Assembly (NCBI GenBank): GCA_018364455.1
Contig: JAGZLW010000005.1
Span: forward strand, 1 to 64,000
Source: Streptococcus mitis
GTDB taxonomy: Bacteria; Bacillota; Bacilli; Lactobacillales; Streptococcaceae
Direction: 5' to 3'
Length of the DNA stretch: 64,000 bases
In this document: in pieces, positions 52,346-60,843 of the stretch
Position numbering within the stretch: the first letter of the stretch is position 1
Layout of the letters: the number at the start of each line of letters is the position of its first letter
Notes under the pieces: generated by a model
Told to the model about the DNA's origin: nothing
Databases searched by the model: none
The model's input: the letters and a program-made list of their open reading frames with translations, nothing else
Position numbers and translations under genes: made by a program

Positions 52346-53614
52346 TTGGAATTAAGAGGGATTGAATATCTCAGGAAAAAGTTGAATCTCTATCAGAGTA
52401 GAGTTAATCTGAGGTATAAATACTATGCAATGCAGCATTACAGAGCACCTATCGGAATTACAATTCCTGCTCATGTGAGAGCTAAATATAGAGCTACTCT
52501 TGGATGGACTGCAAAAGGGGTAGATTGCCTTGCGGATCGTTTAGTATTTCGTGAATTTACAAATGATGATTTTAATGTTACAGAAATCTTTGATCGCAAC
52601 AACCCTGATATCTTATTTGATAGTGCTATTCTAGCTGCACTGATTGGTTCGTGTTGCTTTATCTATATTTCAAAAGGTGAAGATGATGAGGTGAGGTTAC
52701 AAGTTATTGAGGCTAGCAATGCGACTGGTGTCATTGATCCTATCACTGGATTGCTTGTAGAAGGTTATGCAGTTCTGGCTCGTGATGATTATAATCAACC
52801 AACACTTGAAGCCTACTTTGAACCTAATGCTACTCACTTTATTCCGAAAAATGGAAGACCGTACTCGGTAGCGAATGAAGCGGGCATTCCATTACTTATC
52901 CCAGTAATTCATCGACCTGATGCAGTTCGTCCATTTGGTAGATCAAGAATTACAAGAGCTGGCATGTACTATCAAAAGGAAGCTGAACAAACATTTGAAC
53001 GTGCTAATATTACTGCAGAGTTTTATTCATGGCCACAAAAATATATTATTGGATTAGATCCTGATGCAGAGCAGTTGGAAACTTATAAAGCTACTGTATC
53101 AAGTTTGTTGACAATTTCTGCTAGCGACAGTGGGGAAAAACCAAGTATTGGTCAATTTACTACAGCGAGTATGTCTCCTTTTACAGAACAGCTAAGAACG
53201 GCTGCTGCTGGATTTGCTGGGGAAATGGGCTTGACATTGGATGATATGGGGTTTGTGTCTGACAACCCGTCATCTGTTGAAGCCATCAAGGCTAGCCATG
53301 AGAATCTTCGTCTTGCTGGTCGAAAGGCTCAGTGCTCACTAGGTGCTGGATTGCTAAATGTCGCTTATGTTGCAGCTTGCTTGCGTGATGAGTTTCATTA
53401 TGCCAGAAGTCAATTTGTAAGAACTACAGTCAAGTGGGAACCATTGTTTGAAGCGGATGCGAATACGATGACCATGATTGGTGATGGTGTTGTCAAATTA
53501 AATCAGGCATTACCTGGTTACATCAACGCAGAATCCATTCGAGATCTTACTGGTATCGCTGGAGATATGTCTGCTAAACCAGTGGTAAGCGAGGGTGGTT
53601 CAAATGGAGAATGA
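52346..53614 (+). CDS. Phage portal protein
   Basis: A 422-residue portal of the siphophage type: GIEYLRKKLNLYQSRVNLRY at the start, DRLVFREF, VIHRPDAVRPFGRSRITRA in the centre and SSVEAIKASHENLRLAGRKA late. Twelve copies form the DNA entry/exit vertex. I start at TTG 52346 because AAAGGAG lies 7 bases before it; the frame continues upstream but without a ribosome site. It overlaps the MuF gene by 11 bases. Confidence 0.88.
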   Translation: MELRGIEYLRKKLNLYQSRVNLRYKYYAMQHYRAPIGITIPAHVRAKYRATLGWTAKGVDCLADRLVFREFTNDDFNVTEIFDRNNPDILFDSAILAALIGSCCFIYISKGEDDEVRLQVIEASNATGVIDPITGLLVEGYAVLARDDYNQPTLEAYFEPNATHFIPKNGRPYSVANEAGIPLLIPVIHRPDAVRPFGRSRITRAGMYYQKEAEQTFERANITAEFYSWPQKYIIGLDPDAEQLETYKATVSSLLTISASDSGEKPSIGQFTTASMSPFTEQLRTAAAGFAGEMGLTLDDMGFVSDNPSSVEAIKASHENLRLAGRKAQCSLGAGLLNVAYVAACLRDEFHYARSQFVRTTVKWEPLFEADANTMTMIGDGVVKLNQALPGYINAESIRDLTGIAGDMSAKPVVSEGGSNGE

Positions 53615-54839
53615 TGTTTTACCTGGTATCTTGCAAGAGGTTCAGGAGAGGTTTGAGAGAGATTTCGGTAAGAGTGAGATCGTCAGAAATGCTTTTGCTA
53701 CTTTGAAGGCAAAAAAGGCCACTTACAAAACTGCAAATGAGTTTGCAATTGAAATTGGCGATATTCTCTCGAAGGCTCTAGGAGCGTCCCTGAGCACCGA
53801 TAAATTACCAGACGGAAAAATGTATTACAATATCGCTCAGCGTTTGCTGACGGACGTGCTAGGACGAAATCACGAGCTTGTGAGTGGTTATGCTAGCGAT
53901 GTTCAGAAGAATTTGAATGATAAAGCGAAAATTGGTCTGAAAGTTCAAGTTCCTGAATTAAATCTGGATCGAATAGCTGGCATTGTCAATCGCTTTTCGT
54001 CTGAGGAAAATTTTGAGGATGTCAGTTGGTTACTCGGTGAACCTATTGTGAACTTCACTCAGTCAATCATTGATGATAGTATCCAGAAAAATGCGGAGTT
54101 TCATCATCAGTCTGGATTGCAACCTGAAATTATTAGAAAATCGTATTTTCATTGTTGTGAGTGGTGTCAGGAAGTTCAAGGAAATTATAAATATCCAAGA
54201 GTTCCGAAGGACGTTTATAGAAGGCATCAGCATTGTCGTTGCACTTTAGACTATGATCCTAAAAGCGGAAAAACTCAAAATGTCTGGACGAAGAAATGGA
54301 ATTCTATAGATAAAGAGAGAGTTGAGCGTAGGAAGTTAATTGGCGTAGTATCTGTTGACGAGCGTGAGCAAAAGCGCTATAATAGGGTTATGAAGAGTAG
54401 TGGTGCTGTGTATGGTGCTTGGAACGACAGAAATGATCCGTATAATAAAGAGCGTGACCGTCATGCTCAAGAATTTTATGAGAGTGTGCGGAATCGAAAT
54501 AAGCAACATGAAATAGTGAAGGTATCTAACAATAGCGGACTTTCACAATCAGATGTTGAGAAGATTTATAACCATATTTTCATTAATGAGTATGATTTAG
54601 AAGATGGTCGGAAACGTTTTGACCCTAGCTATGATGTGGCTGAGAGTTGGAGACGACTTTCAGAAATCGATGGTAAGAACATTCAACATCATGACCGTGT
54701 AATGTTACGTCATGAGTTGATGGAACATGATTTGATGGCAAAGGGAATGAAGTACGATGAAGCCCACGAACGTACTAATAAAAGCTATAACTACCAAAAA
54801 GCTTGGGTTGCTTGGATGAAGCAGAAAGGAGACCTATAA
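53604..54839 (+). CDS. MuF-type minor head protein with C-terminal extension
   Basis: A 411-residue protein. The MuF head-morphogenesis domain lies in the middle, with its zinc pattern YFHCCEWCQEVQGNY and HQHCRCTLDYDP. From about residue 255 there is an added domain: SQSDVEKIYNHIFINEYDLE, then DRVMLRHELMEHDLMAKGMK and YDEAHERTNKSYNYQKAW. HELMEH resembles a metal-binding or zincin-like core and the YDEAH pattern recurs, I believe, in polymorphic MuF toxins. The next gene overlaps its stop. Function of the extension is inferred. Confidence 0.82.
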   Translation: MENDVLPGILQEVQERFERDFGKSEIVRNAFATLKAKKATYKTANEFAIEIGDILSKALGASLSTDKLPDGKMYYNIAQRLLTDVLGRNHELVSGYASDVQKNLNDKAKIGLKVQVPELNLDRIAGIVNRFSSEENFEDVSWLLGEPIVNFTQSIIDDSIQKNAEFHHQSGLQPEIIRKSYFHCCEWCQEVQGNYKYPRVPKDVYRRHQHCRCTLDYDPKSGKTQNVWTKKWNSIDKERVERRKLIGVVSVDEREQKRYNRVMKSSGAVYGAWNDRNDPYNKERDRHAQEFYESVRNRNKQHEIVKVSNNSGLSQSDVEKIYNHIFINEYDLEDGRKRFDPSYDVAESWRRLSEIDGKNIQHHDRVMLRHELMEHDLMAKGMKYDEAHERTNKSYNYQKAWVAWMKQKGDL

Positions 54840-55078
54840 TGCTTAAACTTATTAAAATTTTCAATTCAAAAAGTAAGGGTTATTGGTATATTCCTGAAAA
54901 CCGTGACCCAGGTATGATTGAGATTGATGAGCGCACTGGTGAAGTTACGGTTGTCATTGAGTCGAATTATGATAAAGAACTAGGTTATCCTTACTATGCG
55001 AACAAGGCTCGTGGAGCAGTGAAGCAGATGTTGGATAGAGGAGAATTACCAAACGAGAAATCTTTCGCTTGGGGTTAA
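54839..55078 (+). CDS. Small protein after the MuF gene, candidate immunity protein
   Basis: A 79-residue acidic protein (MLKLIKIFNSKSKGYWYIPE at the start; ends NEKSFAWG). Its ATG shares a base with the MuF stop and AAAGGAG lies 9 bases upstream, so expression is coupled. No known family. By position it could neutralise the MuF C-terminal domain in the producing cell. Confidence 0.6.
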   Translation: MLKLIKIFNSKSKGYWYIPENRDPGMIEIDERTGEVTVVIESNYDKELGYPYYANKARGAVKQMLDRGELPNEKSFAWG

Positions 55079-55105
55079 GCACTTAGAAAATTCTAGGTGC
55101 TTTTA
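55076..55105 (+). terminator. Terminator-like hairpin before terL
   Basis: AAGCACTTAGAA / TTCTAGGTGCTT with a short AA loop, then TTATTGTGCTTTTG. It follows the small MuF partner gene and separates that block from the terminase gene. Confidence 0.55.
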
Positions 55106-55184
55106 TTGTGCTTTTGTTTAGGAGGTGATCTGATATCTCCCAGCGATAGGGTTATCATGCGATGACGATTGAAAGGAAAGTAGA

Positions 55185-56597
55185 ATGGCGAGGAAGAAAC
55201 TTGGCAATCAGAATCCTACTCAATCGGTGATTTTAAAATACGTCAAGAAAAATTCAAAAGCTAAAGAAGCGATCGAACTTTACGAGCGGACTGGTCTTTC
55301 TTGCTATGCTTGGCAGAAGAATCTTTTGCTGCCTTTGATGGCAGTTGATAAAAATGGTCTTTGGGTGCATCAGAAGTTTGGTTATTCTATCCCTCGTCGT
55401 AATGGTAAATCTGAAATCCTATATATTGGTGAAATTTGGGGGCTACATGAAGGATTAAATATCCTGCATACTGCTCACAGGATTTCTACCTCTCATGCCT
55501 CTTTTGAAAAGGTCAAACGATACCTTGAGAAAATGGGGTATGTGGATGGTGAGGATTTCAATTCGATTCGAGCGAAGGGACAGGAGAGGATTGAACTTTA
55601 TTCAACAGGTGGTGTTATCCAATTCCGTACTAGGACATCAAACGGTGGTCTTGGTGAAGGGTTCGACATGCTGATCATTGACGAGGCTCAAGAGTATACG
55701 ACCGAGCAAGAATCTGCTTTGAAATACACGGTTACGGATAGTGAGAATCCTATCACAATCATGTGTGGGACACCTCCAACCCCTGTATCAAGCGGTACGG
55801 TCTTTACTAAGTATCGTGAGACTTGTCTCTTTGGGAAAGGGAAGTATTCTGGCTGGGCTGAGTGGTCGGTTTCCGATGAAAAGGAAATTGATGATGTGGA
55901 AGCCTGGTATAATTCTAATCCATCCATGGGATACCACTTAAATGAGCGTAAGATTGAAGCAGAGCTTGGTGAGGATAAGCTGGACCATAATATCCAACGT
56001 TTGGGATTTTGGCCAACTTACAACCAGAAATCTGCTATTTCTGAAACTGAGTGGAATGAGCTCAAGGTTGATGATGTTCCAGAATTGTCTGGCAAGTTGT
56101 CTGTTGGTATCAAGTATGGCCAAGATGGAACGAACGTGACATTGAGTATTGCTGCACGAACCAAGGATGGCCGTTTCTTTGTGGAAACAGTCGATTGTCA
56201 ATCCGTTCGTAATGGGAATGAGTGGATGGTTGCTTTCTTGCGTCAATCCGACGTGGCTCAAATTGTCATCGATGGCGCAAGTGGGCAAAAGATCCTGGAC
56301 GAAGAGTTGAAGGATTATAGAATCAAGAACGTGATTCTGCCGACGGTGAAAGAAATCATCGTGGCCAATGCTCTTTGGGAACAGGGGATTTATCAGAAAA
56401 CCATCTGTCATGCTGGTCAACCATCGCTGTCAAAAGTAGCCACTAACTGCGACAAGCGGAATATTGGGTCAAATGGTGGATTTGGCTATCGATCGCACTT
56501 TGACGACATGGATATTTCTTTGATGGATAGTGCTTTGCTTGCGCACTGGGCTTGTTCTACGACTAAACCTAAGAAAAAGCAAAAAATTAGTTATTAA
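55185..56597 (+). CDS. Phage terminase large subunit
   Basis: A 470-residue packaging ATPase/nuclease. GYSIPRRNGKSEILY is the Walker A region (Arg-rich, as in many terminases), EGFDMLIIDEAQEYT the Walker B with catalytic Glu, and IMCGTPPTP the coupling motif; the nuclease domain follows (SVGIKYGQDGTNVTL, ASGQKILDEELK and HFDDMDISLMDSALLAHWA with conserved Asp). It drives DNA into the prohead through the portal. Order is unusual: it lies after portal and MuF genes. GAAAGGAAAG precedes the ATG. Confidence 0.92.
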   Translation: MARKKLGNQNPTQSVILKYVKKNSKAKEAIELYERTGLSCYAWQKNLLLPLMAVDKNGLWVHQKFGYSIPRRNGKSEILYIGEIWGLHEGLNILHTAHRISTSHASFEKVKRYLEKMGYVDGEDFNSIRAKGQERIELYSTGGVIQFRTRTSNGGLGEGFDMLIIDEAQEYTTEQESALKYTVTDSENPITIMCGTPPTPVSSGTVFTKYRETCLFGKGKYSGWAEWSVSDEKEIDDVEAWYNSNPSMGYHLNERKIEAELGEDKLDHNIQRLGFWPTYNQKSAISETEWNELKVDDVPELSGKLSVGIKYGQDGTNVTLSIAARTKDGRFFVETVDCQSVRNGNEWMVAFLRQSDVAQIVIDGASGQKILDEELKDYRIKNVILPTVKEIIVANALWEQGIYQKTICHAGQPSLSKVATNCDKRNIGSNGGFGYRSHFDDMDISLMDSALLAHWACSTTKPKKKQKISY

Positions 56598-56677
56598 AAT
56601 AAGCGGTCTTGTGACTGCTTTTTTTGATGCCAAAAATTACCGAACTGCCGGGGAAGCAGGAGAAAGGAGACATGAGA

Positions 56678-57136
56678 ATGTCAGAATTTAAACCAATCAC
56701 TACACAAGAAGAATTTGATGCTGCTATTAAGGAGCGTTTATCTCGTGAGAAAGCGAAGTATAGCGACTATGACCAGCTCAAATCTCGTGTTGAAGAGTTG
56801 GAAAAAGAAAATGGCGGCTTGAAGTCAACGATTGAAGCTACTAATCAAAGTAAGGCAGATGCTGACAAGCAACTTGAAGAAATGCAGAATCAAATCGCTG
56901 GTTATGAGACGGCTAGTCTGAGAACTCGTGTGGCTTTGCAACATGGACTGCCTTACGACCTTGCAGAACGTTTGCAGGGAACTGATGAAGAAAGCTTCAA
57001 AGCAGATGCAGAGCGCTTGGCTGGGTTTATGAAGAAATCTCAACCAGTTTACCCGCTCGGAACAAAGGAGCCTAGCTCAATTGATGACAAAGATGCAGCA
57101 TTGAAAGGAATGTTGCATAAAATGAGAGGAGAATAA
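56678..57136 (+). CDS. Capsid scaffold protein (DUF4355-like)
   Basis: A 152-residue acidic protein: KPITTQEEFDAAIKERLSRE at the start, a long coiled coil (ELEKENGGLKSTIEATN) and a C-terminal segment with YDLAERLQGTDEESFKADAE. This is the phage scaffold pattern, acting inside the prohead. GGAG is 8 bases before ATG 56678, chosen over an upstream ATG too close to it. It directly precedes the capsid gene. Confidence 0.88.
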   Translation: MSEFKPITTQEEFDAAIKERLSREKAKYSDYDQLKSRVEELEKENGGLKSTIEATNQSKADADKQLEEMQNQIAGYETASLRTRVALQHGLPYDLAERLQGTDEESFKADAERLAGFMKKSQPVYPLGTKEPSSIDDKDAALKGMLHKMRGE

Positions 57137-57139
57137 TTT

Positions 57140-58030
57140 ATGGCAACACTACAAACAGGGGATCTTTTCCCAGTCGAAACAGTCCAAGACATTTTTAGTA
57201 AAGTAAAGGGACATTCAACCCTTGCAAAACTTACTACTCAAGAACCTATTCCGTTTTCGGGAACTGAAACGTTTGTATTCAATCTTGAAGGAAATGCTGA
57301 AATTGTAGGTGAAGGTAATCCTTCAAATGCTGGAAATGCAACTATGAAACCGAAAGTAATCAAACCTATTTTGATTACTTATCAAGCACGGGTATCTGAG
57401 GAATTTGTACATTGTTCAGAAGAAAAACAATTATCTTACCTAAAATCTTTTATTGATGGCTTGTCTAAAAAAGTTGCACAAGCAATTGATATCGCTTCAT
57501 TTCATGGCCTTGAACCAAAATCAATGACAGATGCTTCTTTCAAAGCCACAAACTCATTTGATGGTTTGATTACAGGAAATGTAGTTACCTATGAAGCAGA
57601 TAAAATTGATGAAAACATTGATGCTGCTGTTGCAACTGTCACAGCAAATGATTGCGAAGTGAATGGGATCGCATTGTCTCCGGCTGCAGGGGCTGCACTT
57701 GGAAAAATTAAGGTAAACGGGGTAGTCCAATATCCTGAATACCGTTTTGGACAAAATCCAGAATCATTTTACGGAATGAAGTCAGATGTCAATAAAACAT
57801 TGACAACAGTTGCAAGTTCGGCTAAAAAAGATCATGTTATCGTTGGTGATTTTGAAAATGCTGTCAAATGGGGATATGCAGATGAAATCCCTCTTGAAAT
57901 CATTAAATACGGTGATCCAGACGGAGCTGGTCGTGACTTGAAACGCTACCGTGAAGTTTGCTTACGTACGCAAGTGTATGTAGGTTGGGGAATTCTTGAT
58001 GAGCAGGCATTTGCTCGTGTGGAGGCTTAA
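57140..58030 (+). CDS. Major capsid protein (HK97 fold)
   Basis: A 296-residue protein matching streptococcal major capsid proteins: VETVQDIFSKVKGHSTLAKL, FNLEGNAEIVGEG, then GLEPKSMTDASF, ALSPAAGAALGKIK and the last strand LRTQVYVGWGILDEQAFARV. No cleaved N-terminal delta domain is seen, fitting a separate scaffold. AGAGGAG lies 8 bases before the ATG. Confidence 0.93.
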   Translation: MATLQTGDLFPVETVQDIFSKVKGHSTLAKLTTQEPIPFSGTETFVFNLEGNAEIVGEGNPSNAGNATMKPKVIKPILITYQARVSEEFVHCSEEKQLSYLKSFIDGLSKKVAQAIDIASFHGLEPKSMTDASFKATNSFDGLITGNVVTYEADKIDENIDAAVATVTANDCEVNGIALSPAAGAALGKIKVNGVVQYPEYRFGQNPESFYGMKSDVNKTLTTVASSAKKDHVIVGDFENAVKWGYADEIPLEIIKYGDPDGAGRDLKRYREVCLRTQVYVGWGILDEQAFARVEA

Positions 58031-58031
58031 T

Positions 58032-58238
58032 ATGGAATATATTAACAAAGAAACCTTGGAGACAATTGAAACAGATTGTAAATTGCTGGGCGACTGGGTT
58101 CCCATTAGTGAATTTAAGGACGAATATCGTCTGACTGTTCCAGAAATCAAGGCGAAACTTGATGAATTGGGTGTTGAGTATGATAGCAAGGCAAATAAAT
58201 CTGCTTTGCTTGATTTACTAATCGCAAACGAAGGGTGA
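58032..58238 (+). CDS. Small head protein with HeH/LEM-like motif
   Basis: A 68-residue protein ending YDSKANKSALLDLLIANEG, a HeH/LEM-like helix-extension-helix found in phage head genes after the capsid. It begins one base after the capsid stop. May decorate or stabilise the head; role unknown. GTGGAGGC lies upstream. Confidence 0.72.
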   Translation: MEYINKETLETIETDCKLLGDWVPISEFKDEYRLTVPEIKAKLDELGVEYDSKANKSALLDLLIANEG

Positions 58239-58243
58239 GTTAG

Positions 58244-58639
58244 ATGGAAAACTTTGCAACAGTAGAAGAGTTGAAAAAATTGTGGCGAGCGTTGAAATTC
58301 GATGAGGAAAAACGGGCCGAAGCGCTGTTGGAAGTTGTTTCTCATTCTCTTCGTGTTGAAGCTAAAAAAGTTGGCAAGGATTTAGATGGGTTGGTGGCTA
58401 CTGATCCATCTTTTGCTATGGTGGTCAAGTCCGTCACTGTTGATGTGGTAGCTCGCACGTTGATGACCTCAACTGATCAGGAGCCGGTGACTCAATTTGC
58501 TGAAAGTGCCTTGGGCTACTCAGTGAGTGGTTCTTATCTAGTTCCTGGTGGTGGTCTCTTTATCAAGGATTCAGAATTGAAACGTCTGGGCCTCAAAAAG
58601 CAAAGATATGGGGTGATTGATATCTATGGGACGGATTAA
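58244..58639 (+). CDS. Head-tail connector (Gp19/Gp15 type)
   Basis: A 131-residue protein with the adaptor pattern ATVEELKKLWRALKFDEEKRAEALLE at its start (given in family order) and a C-terminal tail ELKRLGLKKQR. Adaptor proteins of this type extend the portal ring during head completion. GTGAGTTAG precedes the ATG. It overlaps the next start by 14 bases. Confidence 0.82.
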   Translation: MENFATVEELKKLWRALKFDEEKRAEALLEVVSHSLRVEAKKVGKDLDGLVATDPSFAMVVKSVTVDVVARTLMTSTDQEPVTQFAESALGYSVSGSYLVPGGGLFIKDSELKRLGLKKQRYGVIDIYGTD

Positions 58640-58964
58640 AGGAATTACTGTAACATTGATTGGAAAAACCAAGAATGGAAAGGATGACTTTGGGCATCCA
58701 ATCTATGAGAATAAAGAAACTCAAGTAGATAATGTTCTGGTTGTTCCAGCTTCAACAGAAGATGTCACGAATCAGCTCAATCTGACCGGAAAGAAGGCTT
58801 CTTATACGCTAGGAATCCCAAAAGGTGACCAGAACGAGTGGAAAGACCGTGAGGTTCGTTTCTTTGGGCGAAAATGGCGGACGATTGGCATTCCCTTAGA
58901 AGGCATTGAAGCCATGATGCCTCTGGAATGGAATAAGAAAGTGATGGTTGAAGCGTATGAGTGA
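58626..58964 (+). CDS. Head closure/stopper protein
   Basis: A 112-residue beta-rich protein (MGRIKGITVTLIGKTKNG at the start; FFGRKWRTIGIPLEGIEAMM late), the usual second connector gene in this position (stopper/head-closure protein). The ATG at 58626 lies inside the previous gene. Confidence 0.75.
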   Translation: MGRIKGITVTLIGKTKNGKDDFGHPIYENKETQVDNVLVVPASTEDVTNQLNLTGKKASYTLGIPKGDQNEWKDREVRFFGRKWRTIGIPLEGIEAMMPLEWNKKVMVEAYE

Positions 58965-59193
58965 TATGAAATTTCAATTAAACTCAGCTGGCGTGTCTTC
59001 TTTGCTACGTTCTTCCGAAATGCAGGGTATTTTGAGAGAAAAGGGGCAAGGAATTGCGAACCGAGCTGGTGAGGGGTTTGAATTGACCGTATCGTCAGGG
59101 CAGAAGCGTGCCAATGCAAAAGTTAGTACGACTGACATCAAGAGCATGGTCAGAAATAAAAAACATAATATTTTACTGAAGGCTATGAGATGA
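58957..59193 (+). CDS. HK97 gp10-like tail completion protein
   Basis: A 78-residue protein (MSDMKFQLNSAGVSSLLRSS at the start; RAGEGFELTVSSGQKRANA in the middle), matching short HK97-gp10/minor capsid-like proteins in streptococcal phages that link head and tail. It overlaps both neighbours by several bases. Confidence 0.75.
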   Translation: MSDMKFQLNSAGVSSLLRSSEMQGILREKGQGIANRAGEGFELTVSSGQKRANAKVSTTDIKSMVRNKKHNILLKAMR

Positions 59194-59525
59194 TCGAATT
59201 AGTTATAAAGAAATTTTTAGACGGACAGTTAGATGTTCCGTCTTTTTTTGAACACAAACCGAATATGCCTGAGAGTTATGTCATCCTTGAGAAGACGGGA
59301 AGTGGTGGAAGTGACTACGTTCATTCCGCTACATTCGCTTTTCAGGGTTATGCGCCGTCCTTACAAAAGGCTGCTGAGTTAAATGAGAAAGTCAAGAAAG
59401 TAGTTGAGGATCTCATCACGGTTAACGAAGTTAGCGGTGTGCATCACAATAGTGACTACAACTTTACAGACACGGAAACGAAGCAATATCGCTATCAAGC
59501 GGTATATGACATCAATTATTTTTAA
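59190..59525 (+). CDS. Tail terminator-like protein
   Basis: A 111-residue protein (IELVIKKFLDGQLDVPSFFE at the start; ETKQYRYQAVYDINYF at the end). Its position between gp10-like and tail tube genes and its size fit the tail terminator that caps the tube. Overlaps the previous stop by four bases. Confidence 0.75.
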   Translation: MIELVIKKFLDGQLDVPSFFEHKPNMPESYVILEKTGSGGSDYVHSATFAFQGYAPSLQKAAELNEKVKKVVEDLITVNEVSGVHHNSDYNFTDTETKQYRYQAVYDINYF

Positions 59526-59540
59526 AAAGGAGGTGTAGTT

Positions 59541-60164
59541 TTGGCGCCAGAATTAGAAGCGACAGAAGTAAGAACACCAAATGCAGAATCAACAGGAGGA
59601 AAGAAAATGACGACTGCATCAGCATCAAATGTAACGGCTGCAAAGCCGAAAGCAAGTGGAGCAATTGCAAGTGCACCACTAGGTACATTATTACCAACTG
59701 ATTCAAAATCAGATTTAAATCCAGCATTTAAATCGTTAGGATATATCTCGGAAGACGGTATCACTAATGAAAACTCACCAGAAAGTGAAGAAGTCAAAGC
59801 CTGGGGTGGACAAACAGTCTTGTCTTCTCAGACCGAAAAGAAAGATACCTTTAAATTTAAGTTAATTGAAAGTCTTAATGTAGAAGTCCTTAAAGAAGCT
59901 TATGGTGCAGATAATGTTACAGGAACTTTATAGACCGGGATTACTGTTAAGGCAAATTCAAACGAATTACCAGAGCACTCATTGGTAATTGATATTCTCC
60001 TAAAAAACAAAAACTTCCAACGTATCGTCATTCCTCGTGGCAAGGTGAGCGAAATTGGAGAAGTTAGCTACAAGGATGGTGAGCCAATTGGTTATGAACT
60101 AACTATTACCGCTTTACCAGACGACCAAGGAAATACACATTACAAATACATTCAAGGAGCGTAA
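59541..60164 (+). pseudogene. Major tail (tube) protein interrupted by an in-frame amber codon
   Basis: A single frame of 207 codons begins at TTG 59541, with AAAGGAGGTG 5 bases before. It reads APELEATEVRTPNAEST through GADNVTGTL, then TAG at 59931-59933, and continues in frame as TGITVKANSNELPEHSLVID to GNTHYKYIQGA and TAA at 60162-60164. The gene belongs to the siphophage tail tube family by position and sequence. A G-to-T change in a GAG codon would explain the stop. Unless suppressed, the tail would not form. Confidence 0.85.
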
Positions 60165-60169
60165 AGTAA

Positions 60170-60445
60170 ATGGAAGAAATCTTAAAAGGAAAAACGGAAT
60201 CAGGGTTTGAGTACAAAATTCCTAAAAAACGATTAAGAAATTATTATCTTCTTAAATCTGCTGCTAAAGTTGAAAAACAAGATTTCGAAGAAACAGAAAA
60301 CTTTTTAAATCTTCTTTTTGGTAAAGAACAAGCTGTATTGTTCTTAAAACATTTAGAAGATGAAGACGGCTTAGTAGATTCTGAAGTATTATTTTCAGAT
60401 ATAAAGAGTATCTCAAGCGAAAATAACGTCTTAAAAAAATCCTAG
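60170..60445 (+). CDS. Tail assembly chaperone G
   Basis: A 91-residue protein (MEEILKGKTESGFEYKIPKK at the start; ends ENNVLKKS) in the standard place between tube and tape measure. Near its end seven A's (60433-60439) form an A-AAA-AAA slippery heptamer before its TAG stop, allowing a -1 shift into the next frame. Confidence 0.82.
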   Translation: MEEILKGKTESGFEYKIPKKRLRNYYLLKSAAKVEKQDFEETENFLNLLFGKEQAVLFLKHLEDEDGLVDSEVLFSDIKSISSENNVLKKS

Positions 60446-60456
60446 TCCTTGCTCAG

Positions 60457-60843
60457 ATGATTAATTTGGACGAAGATGCTCTTGTCTGTGACTTGGCGGA
60501 AACCTACCAGATATACGACTACAAACAGCTACCTTTAAATCAGGTGGCTGTTTTCGCTTATGGTCTGAGGGATGATTCGAGAATCAAACAGATTATGTCT
60601 GACCAAATCGTCCCTCTTGAAACGACGTTACTTGCAAGTATCGTAGACAGACTGTCTCTTTCTTTGTGGCTACAAACAAAAGATGGCCAAAAGGGTGTTA
60701 ATCGCCCAACATCAATTGCTGAAATGCTAACAAAAAATCACAAAGAAGAGAGTGACGAAAGGGATTATCTCGTCTTTGAATCTGGTGAGGACTTTGAAAA
60801 TTATCGCAAGGCTTTACTTGCAAAAACAGGAGGTGAGGAATAG
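60457..60843 (+). CDS. Tail assembly chaperone T part (expressed as G-T by -1 frameshift)
   Basis: A frame of 128 residues from the ATG at 60457 (MINLDEDALVCDLAETYQIY at the start). The same frame is open back to the A7 heptamer at 60433-60439. A -1 shift there would give KK-ILVLAQ-MINLDEDAL and a G-T fusion of about 224 residues. No ribosome site precedes the ATG, which supports production by frameshift. The fusion is a tape-measure chaperone, as in lambda gpGT. Confidence 0.85.
   Translation: MINLDEDALVCDLAETYQIYDYKQLPLNQVAVFAYGLRDDSRIKQIMSDQIVPLETTLLASIVDRLSLSLWLQTKDGQKGVNRPTSIAEMLTKNHKEESDERDYLVFESGEDFENYRKALLAKTGGEE

Noticed and set aside
59512..59797. Minus-strand hydrophobic open frames over the tail-tube gene, considered as holin-like genes
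   Set aside because: They mirror the Ala/Ser/Thr-rich coding sequence, lie opposite to all late genes and lack ribosome sites.
59934..60164. Separate 60-residue gene starting at TTG 59982
   Set aside because: It is in the same frame as the upstream tube gene with only the TAG between, and has no ribosome site; it is the 3' part of the broken gene.
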